From contig NZ_JBMPPC010000005.1 of the NCBI RefSeq assembly GCF_049340185.1, positions 124,001 through 188,000 on the forward strand: 64,000 nt of DNA. The letters run 5' to 3'. Under the pieces are notes generated by a model, which searched no databases, was not told the DNA's origin, and saw nothing but the letters and a program-made list of their open reading frames with translations. Both the position numbers and the translations under genes were made by a program. Positions 52,930-61,435 of this stretch are shown here, in pieces. Within the stretch, counting starts at the first letter, position 1; every line of letters starts with the position of its first letter. This DNA comes from Undibacterium sp049340185 (GTDB lineage Bacteria > Pseudomonadota > Gammaproteobacteria > Burkholderiales > Burkholderiaceae_D).

Positions 52930-53823
52930 TTAACGTAAAGCCCCTTCGACGGAGGGGTATTCATTCCAGTGCAGTTTCTCGCGCAGCGTGTCATAGTAGT
53001 TCCAGCCACGTGGGTGTAAAAAGGTGATCGTATGGGCAGAGCGCTGTATCATAATTTTGTCCTGATACATCAGGCTGGCGAACGATTGCATATCAAAATT
53101 CACGCTGATATCACGTCCTGCGACGATCTCAATCACGATTTCACTTGAGTCAGGCAACACGATAGGGCGGTTAGACAGAGCATGTGGCGCGATCGGCACC
53201 ATCACGATACCGCTCAGGCTGGGATGTAGCAGCGGGCCGCCAGCGGACAGCGCATATGCCGTGGATCCGGTCGGCGTAGAGACGATCAGGCCATCCGAGC
53301 GCTGGTTGTACATGAAGTGATGATCAACGTCGACCCGTAATTCCACCATGCCTGAACCGGCACCTCTCGACACCACAATATCATTGAACGCCATGCCGCT
53401 GAAAATCTGGTTGCCCTCACGTACGACGATCCCTTGCAACAGGCTGCGGCGCTCGGATTCATATTTTCCCTCTAGCATTTCTGTAATGACGGGAAACATC
53501 CGGTCCATGGGAATATCGGTAATAAAGCCGAGGCGCCCCTGGTTGATGCCGATCAGCGGCACATTGTAAGGCGCTAGCTGTCGTGCAATCCCGAGCATCG
53601 TGCCATCACCTCCGAGCACAATGGCGGCATTGGCAAATTTGCCGATTTCCGCGACATTCATGACGGTATAAGCATCTAGCAGAATGTTCTGCGCAGTTTC
53701 TTCCTCAAAGACAACGGTATGCCCGGCCTTACTCAAAAAGTCGGCAAGTTCAGTCAACGATTCGGTTATACCTGCGGCATTGTATTTGCCAACGAGTGCA
53801 ATGGTTTTAGCCGAAGAAGTCAT
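52930..53823 (-). CDS. nadK: NAD kinase
   Basis: The 297-residue enzyme phosphorylates NAD+ to NADP+. It has the diagnostic GGDGTMLGIAR loop (about 71-81), GINQGRLGFITD, and SRGAGSGMVELRVDVD, followed by the glycine-rich VSTPTGSTAYALSAGG. It is divergent from the HAD phosphatase at 53997. Confidence 0.97.
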   Translation of the reverse strand: MTSSAKTIALVGKYNAAGITESLTELADFLSKAGHTVVFEEETAQNILLDAYTVMNVAEIGKFANAAIVLGGDGTMLGIARQLAPYNVPLIGINQGRLGFITDIPMDRMFPVITEMLEGKYESERRSLLQGIVVREGNQIFSGMAFNDIVVSRGAGSGMVELRVDVDHHFMYNQRSDGLIVSTPTGSTAYALSAGGPLLHPSLSGIVMVPIAPHALSNRPIVLPDSSEIVIEIVAGRDISVNFDMQSFASLMYQDKIMIQRSAHTITFLHPRGWNYYDTLREKLHWNEYPSVEGALR

Positions 53824-53863
53824 AAAGGTCAGATTTGTTAGCTAGAGTACGAAGCGTACTGTA

Positions 53864-53899
53864 AAACATACTATGAAACATTCGATCAAACATAGTATG
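53864..53899. repeat. Degenerate 12-bp tandem repeat with palindromic ends, upstream of nadK
   Basis: Three tandem 12-bp units, AAACATACTATG, AAACATTCGATC and AAACATAGTATG. The outer units also form an inverted repeat CATACTATG/CATAGTATG (53867-53875 and 53891-53899). The site lies in the nadK/HAD divergent region and could be an operator, but tandem duplication followed by drift explains it equally well. Confidence 0.55.
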
Positions 53900-53996
53900 A
53901 GGCATGCGAGATGACTCAGATTAGACCATAATTGCATCTGATTTGGATATTCCAAATGCGGCGACCCAGCATGAAATACGGAAAAAGTGAGCAAAG

Positions 53997-54686
53997 ATGC
54001 AGATCCAGGCAGTTCTATTTGATTTAGATGACACCTTGTGGCCAGTCGCGCCTGTCATCCAATACGCCGAGGCGACTCTGTATCAATGGATGATGTTCAA
54101 TACGCCTGAGGTTGCGAGACATTATTCAATCGAGCGGATGCGTACGTATCGTGAAAAGTTGGTCAAAACCAATCCACGTTTTCAATACGATCTCTGGTCA
54201 CTGCGCCATGCATTGCTGTCGACCTTGTTTAAGGAATGTAAAGTTGATGTGAGCAAGGCGGATGAGGCAATGGCGGTATTTGCCGATGCCAGGAATAAGG
54301 TCAGTTTGTATGACGATGTGCTGCCGGGTTTGCAGGCGCTTGGCAAGCGCGTGAGACTGGGCTCCGTATCGAACGGATTTGCCGATTTGAATGAAATCGG
54401 ACTGGCAGCGCATTTCAAAGTCTCTCTCGCCGCACATCGCTTCGGCTGTGCTAAACCCGATCCGCGTATTTTTACCGCAGCCTGCCATGCACTCGATCTC
54501 AAGCCAGAGCAGGTCATGTATGTCGGCGACGATCTCTTGTTAGACGTGGAGGGCGCACAAAAAGTCGGTATGCATGGCGTCTGGATGAATCGTCATCAAC
54601 TAGAACAAGATAAACCACATCATGCACATATCAGACCGCATGCCGTGGTCAGTAGTTTGCATGACGTGCTTGCATTAGTTGAATGA
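53997..54686 (+). CDS. HAD-superfamily phosphatase
   Basis: A 229-residue HAD hydrolase: motif I FDLDDTLWPV (nucleophile Asp), motif II LGSVSNGFAD, and motifs III/IV GCAKPDPRIF then YVGDDLLLDVEG. The cap region is helical, and the DDTLWPV motif suits nucleotidase- or phosphoglycolate-like members. The substrate is unknown. Confidence 0.88.
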   Translation: MQIQAVLFDLDDTLWPVAPVIQYAEATLYQWMMFNTPEVARHYSIERMRTYREKLVKTNPRFQYDLWSLRHALLSTLFKECKVDVSKADEAMAVFADARNKVSLYDDVLPGLQALGKRVRLGSVSNGFADLNEIGLAAHFKVSLAAHRFGCAKPDPRIFTAACHALDLKPEQVMYVGDDLLLDVEGAQKVGMHGVWMNRHQLEQDKPHHAHIRPHAVVSSLHDVLALVE

Positions 54687-54794
54687 GCTGTATTTAAAGC
54701 ATCAATCAGCTCGCTGCCGTATTCGTTTTGATAAAGCTTCCGTACTTTCTTTGCGTTCGCTATAGCGACTTTCCAGAAAAAATGAGCAACTGAC

Positions 54795-55214
54795 TCAGAC
54801 GCGACGACCATCCTGATCAATCACTTTTTCTCCATCCTCTTTTATAAATTCGCCACGCTGCGGTTCGGATAAAATATCCAGAACCAGTTCCGACGGACGG
54901 CACAGCCTGGTACCGGCAGGAGTAACGACGATGGGCCGATTGATCAGTATCGGATGGCTGGTCATGAAGTCGATCAACTCATCATCAGACCATTTGCTGT
55001 CATCGAGTTGTAGCTCTTCATAGGGAGTCCCTTTTTTGCGCAATAGCTCACGTGGCGTCAGATTCATGCCGCTAATGAGCTCCAACAATTTTTCCCGGCT
55101 TGGGGGATCTTGCAGATATTCAATGACGACAGGTTCTGCGCCGGTATTACGAATCAGCGCTAAGGTGTTGCGTGATGTCCCGCACTTTGGATTGTGATAA
55201 ATCGTGATAGTCAT
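54795..55214 (-). CDS. arsC: Arsenate reductase (thioredoxin fold, ArsC/Spx type)
   Basis: A 139-residue ArsC-family reductase with the catalytic Cys in YHNPKCGTSRNTLALIRN (about 5-22) and the Arg-containing RPIVVTPAGTRLCRPSELVL block. It reduces arsenate to arsenite with glutaredoxin. The frame extends to 55307, but ATG at 55214 is preferred, with an AAGGA site upstream and the conserved domain starting at residue 3. It follows the aquaporin and arsR genes. Confidence 0.92.
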   Translation of the reverse strand: MTITIYHNPKCGTSRNTLALIRNTGAEPVVIEYLQDPPSREKLLELISGMNLTPRELLRKKGTPYEELQLDDSKWSDDELIDFMTSHPILINRPIVVTPAGTRLCRPSELVLDILSEPQRGEFIKEDGEKVIDQDGRRV

Positions 55215-55256
55215 AGTCGTCAAAAGTCCTTGATGAAATTGAGTAATTGTCTGTGT

Positions 55257-55330
55257 AATTAAGCCCAGCAAGTAAGTCCGGTCATTAAGTCCATTCGCTA
55301 CGCTCACTAACTAAACCCACTAACGAAGCC
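55257..55330. repeat. Cluster of degenerate 13-bp tandem repeats upstream of arsC
   Basis: Three 13-bp units, AATTAAGCCCAGC, AAGTAAGTCCGGT and CATTAAGTCCATT (55257-55295), share a TAAGYCC core. A second pair, CACTAACTAAACC and CACTAACGAAGCC (55305-55330), is 11 of 13 identical. The cluster lies between the aquaporin stop and the arsC start. Confidence 0.6.
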
Positions 55331-55380
55331 AGGCAATTAAGCTGAATTGTCGCTGGCTTATATTGGGTATGGAATACCTG

Positions 55381-56070
55381 CTACTGAATCTGGATAGAGT
55401 CGTGAGTGATGGGAGGATACAGCCAGCCAAACAATAAGCTTGCTGCCGCTGCGCCTGCTATTTGCGCAAGCATAAATCCACTGATATCTATCGGGCGAAT
55501 CCCGGCAAACGTGTTGCTGGCAGCACGTGCCAGCGTGACGGCAGGATTGGCAAAAGACGTGGACGAGGTGAACCAATAGGCCGCTGTGATATAGGCAGCA
55601 ACAGCAAATGGCGTGAGATCGGGGCGATTGCGTGAACAGCCAATAATGACGCCGATCAGGCCAAAGGTCGCGATAAATTCACTCCACCATTGTGCGGCGC
55701 CGGTACGAACATGCTCAGATGCAAAAAATGCCGGATCCTCAAACATACCATGCGCCGCTGCAACGCCGGCAAATGCACCGATTACCTGCACGACAATATA
55801 GGGCGTTACGTACGACCAGGGCAGTTTTTTTTGCCAAGCTTCCGATAAGCTCACAACAGGATTGAAGTGCGCACCGGATATGCCGCCAAACATCAGGATC
55901 AGCGCGACCAGTCCGGCACCGGTCGCTATGGCATTGGCTAGTAAAGCCAGTGCCATGTTGCCACCGGCGAGTCGCTCGGCCATGATGCCGGAGCCGACTA
56001 CGACTGCAAGTAAAAACGCAGTTCCCAGTCCTTCGGCAACCAGCCGTTTGGACAAATTCGGTAAATTCAT
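55381..56070 (-). CDS. aqpS: Aquaporin-family channel in arsenic operon (AqpS-like)
   Basis: A 229-residue MIP-family protein with six membrane segments and two half-helix motifs, N70-P-V72 (GAHFNPVVSL) and N175-P-A177 (SFANPAVTLARA). The first motif is NPV rather than NPA. In Sinorhizobium meliloti an aquaglyceroporin in an ars operon lets arsenite leave down its gradient after ArsC reduction; here the arsR-aqp-arsC order is the same. Its ATG overlaps the arsR stop by 4 nt. No ArsB or Acr3 pump is in the window. Confidence 0.88.
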   Translation of the reverse strand: MNLPNLSKRLVAEGLGTAFLLAVVVGSGIMAERLAGGNMALALLANAIATGAGLVALILMFGGISGAHFNPVVSLSEAWQKKLPWSYVTPYIVVQVIGAFAGVAAAHGMFEDPAFFASEHVRTGAAQWWSEFIATFGLIGVIIGCSRNRPDLTPFAVAAYITAAYWFTSSTSFANPAVTLARAASNTFAGIRPIDISGFMLAQIAGAAAASLLFGWLYPPITHDSIQIQ

Positions 56071-56414
56071 GCTGATGCTTTCGCTTCCGTATCAGCAGCG
56101 GCTGTGCAAGCTGAGGTACTTGAGCAGGGATTGCCGCCGCAGCAGTTTTCGGTCAGAAAACCTAACAAGGCATTCATCGTGGTGAAATTCGCTACATAGA
56201 TCATGAAGCGGCCATTCTGAGTAACGCTGATCATATTCGCGTGAGTCAGCTCTTTTAAGTGAAAAGAGAGTGACGACGGCGCAATTCCCAGATTCTCGCT
56301 AATTTTGCTAGCGATCAGGCCGTCAGGACCGCTTTGTACCAGCAGGCGAAAAATAGCAAGCCTGGAATCTTGTGCGATCGCGGCAAGTGCGGCAACGGCT
56401 TGTTTGGTTTCCAT
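56067..56414 (-). CDS. arsR: ArsR-family transcriptional repressor with C-terminal cysteine cluster
   Basis: A 115-residue winged-helix regulator with the recognition region SKISENLGIAPSSLSFHLKE (36-55). The usual alpha-3 ELCVC metal site of R773-type ArsR is missing. Instead there are C91, C92 and C97 (NCCGGNPC) plus C103 near the C-terminus, similar in layout to the C-terminal As(III) site of the Acidithiobacillus ferrooxidans ArsR. It should repress its own operon and release DNA on binding arsenite. A palindromic site overlaps the promoter. Confidence 0.92.
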   Translation of the reverse strand: METKQAVAALAAIAQDSRLAIFRLLVQSGPDGLIASKISENLGIAPSSLSFHLKELTHANMISVTQNGRFMIYVANFTTMNALLGFLTENCCGGNPCSSTSACTAAADTEAKASA

Positions 56415-56428
56415 GATGTCCCTTTTAA

Positions 56429-56465
56429 TTCAATAATTCTATATTGATTGAAATATCAAAGTAAA
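56429..56465 (-). promoter_or_regulatory. Promoter and operator of the ars operon
   Basis: On the minus strand, TTTACT (56460-56465) and TATAGA (56438-56443) are 16 nt apart and form a plausible -35/-10. The -10 lies inside a palindrome, TTCAAT/ATTGAA (56429-56434 and 56447-56452), with a tighter TCAATA-N6-TATTGA core. That placement fits autorepression by ArsR. Confidence 0.55.
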
Positions 56466-56563
56466 CGGATTTTTACTTTCTTTATTTACGGTTCTTTTCT
56501 TACGATTCATTTTTCACCATAGATTTTTATGCCATTCATCTCTCACTGACATAGAATATCTTT

Positions 56564-57592
56564 ATGGAACTTGATATCCGCGCACAAACATTATTGAAAG
56601 CCCTGGTAGAACGCTACATTGCTGATGGCCAGCCGGTAGGTTCCCGGGCCTTGTCTAAAATTTCCGGTCTGGAGTTATCACCTGCGACCATCCGCAATGT
56701 GATGGCGGATCTCGAAGAGATGGGTTTCGTGGCGAGTCCGCACACTTCGGCAGGACGTGTTCCTACACCGCGGGGATATCGTGTTTTTGTCGATAAATTG
56801 CTGACGGTACAAGAAATTGACGGTACCGCGCTGGAATCCCGGATGCAGGCGAATGTATTTGCCAATTCACCGCAAAAAATCATCTCGAATGCTGCCCAGG
56901 TTTTATCGTCGCTGTCGCAATTTGCCGGAGTCGTGATGACGCCGCGACATGAATCTATTTTTCAGCAAGTGGAGTTTTTGCGCTTGTCTGAAAAAAGGAT
57001 TTTGCTGGTTGTGGTTGCGCCGAACGGCGAGGTACATAATCGCTTGTTGCTGACCGATGTTGACTACAATGCTTCGCAATTGGTACAGGCAGCAAACTAT
57101 CTGAATCAGAATTTTGGCGGCTTGAGTTTTGAAGATGCCCGGTTGCGTATCAACAGCGAATTACGTCAGTTGCAAAACGATATGACGCGTCTGATGCAGG
57201 CGGCTGTCGAGGCGGGTAGCGACGCGATGTCGGATCAGTCTGATGAAGTCGTGATTTCCGGTGAACGCAATTTGTTGAACGTCCAGGATCTGTCGAATAA
57301 CATGACTTCTTTGCGTAAACTATTTGATATGTTCGAACAAAAAACCGGCCTGATGCAGTTGCTGGATGTGTCGAGTAAGGCAACTGGCGTGCAGATTTTT
57401 ATCGGTGGTGAATCGCAGTTGGTGCCGATGGACGAAATGAGTATTGTCACTGCGCCCTATGGCGTGAACGGCAAAATTGTAGGTACTCTGGGTGTAATTG
57501 GTCCGACACGCATGGCGTATGAGCGTGTCATTCCGATTGTAGATATTACGGCGAAATTACTTTCTAATGCCTTAGGTTCTGTGAACAATTAA
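56564..57592 (+). CDS. hrcA: Heat-inducible transcription repressor HrcA
   Basis: A 342-residue repressor with an N-terminal winged helix (GSRALSKISGLELSPATIRN, about 22-41) followed by a GAF-like dimerisation domain and the C-terminal VTAPYGVNGKIVGTLGVIGP. It represses groESL/dnaK class genes through CIRCE elements. I found no CIRCE-like repeat immediately upstream, so autoregulation is not evident. A CheY-like gene follows after about 57 nt. Confidence 0.96.
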   Translation: MELDIRAQTLLKALVERYIADGQPVGSRALSKISGLELSPATIRNVMADLEEMGFVASPHTSAGRVPTPRGYRVFVDKLLTVQEIDGTALESRMQANVFANSPQKIISNAAQVLSSLSQFAGVVMTPRHESIFQQVEFLRLSEKRILLVVVAPNGEVHNRLLLTDVDYNASQLVQAANYLNQNFGGLSFEDARLRINSELRQLQNDMTRLMQAAVEAGSDAMSDQSDEVVISGERNLLNVQDLSNNMTSLRKLFDMFEQKTGLMQLLDVSSKATGVQIFIGGESQLVPMDEMSIVTAPYGVNGKIVGTLGVIGPTRMAYERVIPIVDITAKLLSNALGSVNN

Positions 57593-57649
57593 CTTGTCGT
57601 GGTGATGGCATCGTGATTGTGATCAGACATTCAGTCAGTGAAGATACGT

Positions 57650-58033
57650 ATGCATAACAAAGACATCTCTATTTTGATCGTTGATGACAACGAAGCGACG
57701 CGTGAAGTGTTACGTGTCATCCTGCGCAGCGAGGCTTACAACGTGATCGGTGAGGCGGCTGACGGCAGTACTGGTTTGGAGATGGCGGTCAAGTTAAAGC
57801 CAAAAATCATTTTGCTTGATGTGGTGATGCCTAAAATCAGCGGACTGGAAATTTTGCCAAAGATTAAAGAAGCGTTGCCAGACGTGAAGGTGCTGATGGT
57901 CACCGCGAATAAGGATCAGGATACGGTAAGTGAGGCGGTTAAAGCAGGCATCCATGGCTTCATTGTGAAACCGTTTAATGCACAGCGTGTGCTGGATACC
58001 GTCGCCAGTGTGGTTGTAAAGTTAGGTAAATAG
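57650..58033 (+). CDS. CheY-like single-domain response regulator
   Basis: A 127-residue receiver: acidic pair in ILIVDDNEATREV, phospho-acceptor Asp in IILLDVVMPKISG, Thr in VLMVTANKDQ and Lys in FIVKPFN, so all key residues are present. No output domain and no adjacent kinase. The frame opens at GTG 57638; ATG at 57650 with GAAG 6 nt upstream is preferred. Its position between hrcA and fur gives no partner. Confidence 0.9.
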   Translation: MHNKDISILIVDDNEATREVLRVILRSEAYNVIGEAADGSTGLEMAVKLKPKIILLDVVMPKISGLEILPKIKEALPDVKVLMVTANKDQDTVSEAVKAGIHGFIVKPFNAQRVLDTVASVVVKLGK

Positions 58034-58037
58034 CGCC

Positions 58038-58475
58038 TTATGCTTTACGTGCTTTGTGTTCGCAATTGACTTTTGTGCAGTTGCCATACAGCGCTAGAGC
58101 ATGCTCTGCAATAGTAAAGCCGCGCTCCTGGGCGACCGCTTGCTGGCGTTTTTCAATTTGTTCATCAAAGAACTCTTCCACCAGACCGCAGTCCAAGCAG
58201 ACCAGATGGTCATGGTGCGTACCTTCGTTCAGCTCAAAAATTGCCTTGCCAGTTTCAAAATGATTGCGATGTAGCAAGCCGGCTTGTTCAAACTGAGTCA
58301 GAACGCGATACACCGTTGCCAGTCCGACGTCCATATTTTCGTTGAGCAGGATTTTATAGACGTCTTCTGCTGTCAGATGACGAATCGAACTGTTTTGGAA
58401 AATTTCCAGAATTTTCAATCTTGGCAAAGTCGCCTTGAGGCCGCTGGATTTGAGGTCAGTAGTGGAATTCGTCAT
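58038..58475 (-). CDS. fur: Ferric uptake regulator
   Basis: A 145-residue Fur protein: winged helix (HLTAEDVYKILLNENMDVGL, about 33-52), regulatory metal site HHDHLVCLDCG with H-x-H and CxxC, and C-terminal GNCTKVNCEH. It is an Fe2+-dependent repressor of iron uptake. It is divergent from bamE, the common fur/bamE (omlA) arrangement of proteobacteria. Its stop faces that of the CheY-like gene with a 4-nt gap. Confidence 0.97.
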   Translation of the reverse strand: MTNSTTDLKSSGLKATLPRLKILEIFQNSSIRHLTAEDVYKILLNENMDVGLATVYRVLTQFEQAGLLHRNHFETGKAIFELNEGTHHDHLVCLDCGLVEEFFDEQIEKRQQAVAQERGFTIAEHALALYGNCTKVNCEHKARKA

Positions 58476-58663
58476 GTTTTCAGTAAAAAAAGGTCTATCT
58501 GCTTTATGATATAGGGTTTAAAGCTTAACTCAAAGTAAATCACCAGCAGATTTGTCGGCGATTTTCTCAAGCCTATATATCCAGCTAGATTGAGCTAAGC
58601 AACGGCCCAGCCGTGAATTATTTGCAAACTGTACACTGTTGCACACACATTGAGGTTAACACT

Positions 58664-59242
58664 ATGCGATTGTTGTTCCCTGAAGCATCCAAAGGCATGC
58701 CACTACGATTGACGGCGATGGCTTTTGCCTTGAGTTTGTCTGGTTGTGCCTTGTTTAATCCTATGGTTGAGGCACCTGCTGCGACAAAACTCACCGCGAC
58801 AACGGATGCGGCGGCGACTGGAGCGTCTACTGCGGCATCGACCGATGCACAGATTGTTGGTCGTACCGGTGTTTCTAAATTCCTCGGTTATATCTCGCCT
58901 TACCGCATTACCATTCAACAAGGTAATTTTGTTTCTCAAGAAATGATGTCGCAGCTCAAAGAGGGTATGACCCGTGAGCAAGTGCGCTTTTTGCTGGGCA
59001 CGGCCTTGTTGACAGATATGTTCCATGAAGATCGCTGGGATTATCCTTTCCGTCTACAAAAACCAAACGGCGATCTGATTACCAGCCGTGTTGCCGTGTT
59101 TTTTAAGAATAATACGGTGCAGCGTTTTGAGGGCGGTAATTTGCCGACAGAAAAAGACTACCTCGCCCACATCACGACCTCGGCTATTGGCGTCAGAGCG
59201 GAATCCTCTATCCTGACAACGGATAAAGACAAGAAAAAATAA
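58664..59242 (+). CDS. bamE: Outer membrane assembly lipoprotein BamE (SmpA/OmlA)
   Basis: A 192-residue lipoprotein with signal peptide and lipobox LSGC (Cys28). It has the BamE fold YISPYRITIQQGNFV then EGMTREQVRFLLGTALLTD and FHEDRWDYPF. It is part of the BAM complex that inserts beta-barrel proteins. ATG at 58664 has a GAGG ribosome site 8 nt upstream and is chosen over the GTG at 58613. The C-terminal ~50 residues extend past the usual core. Confidence 0.94.
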   Translation: MRLLFPEASKGMPLRLTAMAFALSLSGCALFNPMVEAPAATKLTATTDAAATGASTAASTDAQIVGRTGVSKFLGYISPYRITIQQGNFVSQEMMSQLKEGMTREQVRFLLGTALLTDMFHEDRWDYPFRLQKPNGDLITSRVAVFFKNNTVQRFEGGNLPTEKDYLAHITTSAIGVRAESSILTTDKDKKK

Positions 59243-59256
59243 TCAGGATAACCAGC

Positions 59257-60063
59257 ATGAGTGCATTGAAAATTGCGGTGGCCGGTGCTTCCGGTCGCAT
59301 GGGTAAAATGTTAATAGAAGCGATCGCTGCCGCCGACGACACGGTGTTGGTCGGCGCGATTGATGTCGCAGCATCGCCTGCTATCGGTACGGATGCCGCT
59401 GCGAGTATGGGTAAGCCAGCCGGTGTTTTGATCGAATCTGATTTATCCAGGGGCCTGGCTGATGCCGACTTTTTGATCGACTTTACCCGTCCTGAAGGCA
59501 CGCTGACTCATCTGGCCTATTGTGCCGAACATGGCATCAAGATGATCATTGGTACGACAGGTTTTGATGAAGAAGGCAAAGCCGCAATCGCTGCGGCAGC
59601 TCAAAAAACAGCTATTGTGTTCGCACCGAACATGAGTGTCGGCGTCAATGTGACCTTGAAATTGCTGGAAATGGCAGCAAAAAGTTTTGCTCAGGGCTAT
59701 GACATCGAAATCATCGAGGCGCATCACCGCCATAAGGTCGATGCACCATCCGGTACCGCACTGAAAATGGGTGAAGTCATTGCTGATACGCTGGGTCGTG
59801 ATCTGAACGAGGTCGGCGTATTCGCCCGTGAGGGTGTGACCGGTGAGCGGGATCCATCCTCGATCGGTTTTGCGACGATTCGTGGTGGTGATATTGTTGG
59901 CGACCATACAGTGATGTTTGCCGGCATCGGCGAGCGCGTAGAAATTAGCCACAAATCTTCAAGCCGTATCAATTATGCTCATGGCAGCTTGCGCGCAACA
60001 CGCTTTCTGGCAGACAAGCAGACAGGTTTATACGATATGTACGACGTGCTCGGACTGAATTAA
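59257..60063 (+). CDS. dapB: 4-hydroxy-tetrahydrodipicolinate reductase
   Basis: The 268-residue enzyme of lysine and diaminopimelate synthesis has the NAD(P)H loop VAGASGRMGKMLIE, the region DFTRPEGTLTHLAYC, and the substrate and catalytic motif EAHHRHKVDAPSGTALKMGE. An AGGA site precedes the ATG and it lies 14 nt after bamE. The 200-nt gap after dapB contains only a weak stem GCGGCA/TGCCGC (60086-60107). Confidence 0.97.
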   Translation: MSALKIAVAGASGRMGKMLIEAIAAADDTVLVGAIDVAASPAIGTDAAASMGKPAGVLIESDLSRGLADADFLIDFTRPEGTLTHLAYCAEHGIKMIIGTTGFDEEGKAAIAAAAQKTAIVFAPNMSVGVNVTLKLLEMAAKSFAQGYDIEIIEAHHRHKVDAPSGTALKMGEVIADTLGRDLNEVGVFAREGVTGERDPSSIGFATIRGGDIVGDHTVMFAGIGERVEISHKSSSRINYAHGSLRATRFLADKQTGLYDMYDVLGLN

Positions 60064-60263
60064 GCGACTCAGGCAAATCGCTCCGGCGGCATTTATTTTG
60101 TTGCCGCTGCGTGCGGGTGCGTTTTGCTGAAAAAGTTGGCAGTAGCCCCTAACAGCTCATCATGCATGTTTTGCCTCTTCTCTTTATCTGTCGTACTTAG
60201 TCATATGTTTGTTCGCTCGATACATCTTCATTCCTCTTTTAGCTGAGATACAAGCAGAACCCT

Positions 60264-60920
60264 ATGAATCCGACGATTTCCCATTACTGGGCGCAAGTGG
60301 ATGAATTCAGTCACCTCATTGCCTATGTATTGCTGGCGATGTCCTTGTTCAGCTGGTTCATTTTGTTATACAAGTCCTGGTCGTTCTGGCGCATCCGCCG
60401 CGCTGCGGCGGCATTGTCCAATTTCTGGAAAGCGCCTGGTTTTGCCGATGCGCTGGCATTGTTGAACCAGGCTGATCTTGAAGAAATTTATGCGCCTCTC
60501 GCGAGAGCGTCGATAGAAGCGACAGCACCTGAAAACTTAAACGTTAGCCTGAATGCCAGAGCCAGTCTCGATGACGTACTGACGAGGGTACTGCGACAAC
60601 AACTAAACATTGCCACTGTCAGATTGGAAGCAGGTTTAAGCGTGCTCGCCTCAATCGGCGCAACAGCCCCGTTTGTCGGTTTGCTAGGAACGGTCTGGGG
60701 TATCTATCATGCACTGACTACTGTTGCAGGCGCAGGCAGCGTGCAGATTGCCCAGGTCGCCGGTCCGGTAGGCGAGGCGCTGATCATGACGGCACTGGGT
60801 TTGCTGGTGGCGATTCCAGCGGTGCTGGCGTATAACGCGTTTAACCGCTTAAACCGGATTTGTCAGGCAGAGCTGGATGCGTTTGCCTACGACTTGCATG
60901 CGCACCTGACTAAGGCCTAA
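60264..60920 (+). CDS. MotA/TolQ/ExbB proton-channel family protein
   Basis: A 218-residue inner-membrane protein with three membrane segments (about 17-37, 125-147 and 165-187), including the signature APFVGLLGTVWGIYHAL and GEALIMTALGLLVAIPAV. It forms the proton-driven motor with the ExbD/TolR partner encoded 5 nt downstream. It energises TonB- or Tol-type envelope processes; the TonB-like protein at 22087 is a possible but unproven partner. Confidence 0.93.
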   Translation: MNPTISHYWAQVDEFSHLIAYVLLAMSLFSWFILLYKSWSFWRIRRAAAALSNFWKAPGFADALALLNQADLEEIYAPLARASIEATAPENLNVSLNARASLDDVLTRVLRQQLNIATVRLEAGLSVLASIGATAPFVGLLGTVWGIYHALTTVAGAGSVQIAQVAGPVGEALIMTALGLLVAIPAVLAYNAFNRLNRICQAELDAFAYDLHAHLTKA

Positions 60921-60925
60921 TCGCG

Positions 60926-61378
60926 ATGGCCTTTGGTAAATTCAGCCGCAATGATTTGACTTCAAAAACGCCCGTGTCCATGGCTGACATCAACGTCACA
61001 CCGATGGTTGATGTGATGCTGGTGTTGCTGGTGATCTTCATCATTACCGCGCCCTTGCTGACACAATCGATCAAGTTAGAGTTGCCCGCCGCCAAATCGA
61101 CGGCCTCCCCGGATAAGCCCGACACCATCAGCCTGTCGTTTGACGCGCGGGGACAATTGTTTTGGGGCAAAGTACCGATCAGTTTTCGTGATTTAGACCT
61201 TAAATTGGCAGAGGCCGCAAAAAAACAACCGCAGCCGGAGCTGCAATTGCGTGCTGATAAGGCAACACGTTACGACATCATCGCGCAGGTCATGGCGGCT
61301 GCGCAGGCGCAGGGCTTGGATAAAATCGGCTTTGTTACTGATCCGGCCTCCGCGACATCTCCGTCGCAGTCCAGATAA
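60926..61378 (+). CDS. ExbD/TolR-family biopolymer transport protein
   Basis: A 150-residue protein with a single N-terminal membrane helix carrying the critical Asp (ADINVTPMVDVMLVLLVIF, about 19-37), then a periplasmic ExbD/TolR domain. It is the stator partner of the ExbB-like protein encoded just upstream. The C-terminus (PASATSPSQSR) is short and flexible. Confidence 0.94.
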   Translation: MAFGKFSRNDLTSKTPVSMADINVTPMVDVMLVLLVIFIITAPLLTQSIKLELPAAKSTASPDKPDTISLSFDARGQLFWGKVPISFRDLDLKLAEAAKKQPQPELQLRADKATRYDIIAQVMAAAQAQGLDKIGFVTDPASATSPSQSR

Positions 61379-61435
61379 ACCCGCAACGCTGGCAAAAAAT
61401 AGCCGGGCGCGCCATCCCGCCGTCAGTAGCACCTC

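Noticed and set aside
54620..54820. A 66-residue minus-strand open frame between the HAD gene and arsC
   Set aside because: It overlaps the ends of two solid genes, and its sequence shows no signal, domain or ribosome site.
56415..56563. Search for a CIRCE element (TTAGCACTC-N9-GAGTGCTAA) in front of hrcA
   Set aside because: No such repeat is visible; the only clear palindrome belongs to the ars promoter.
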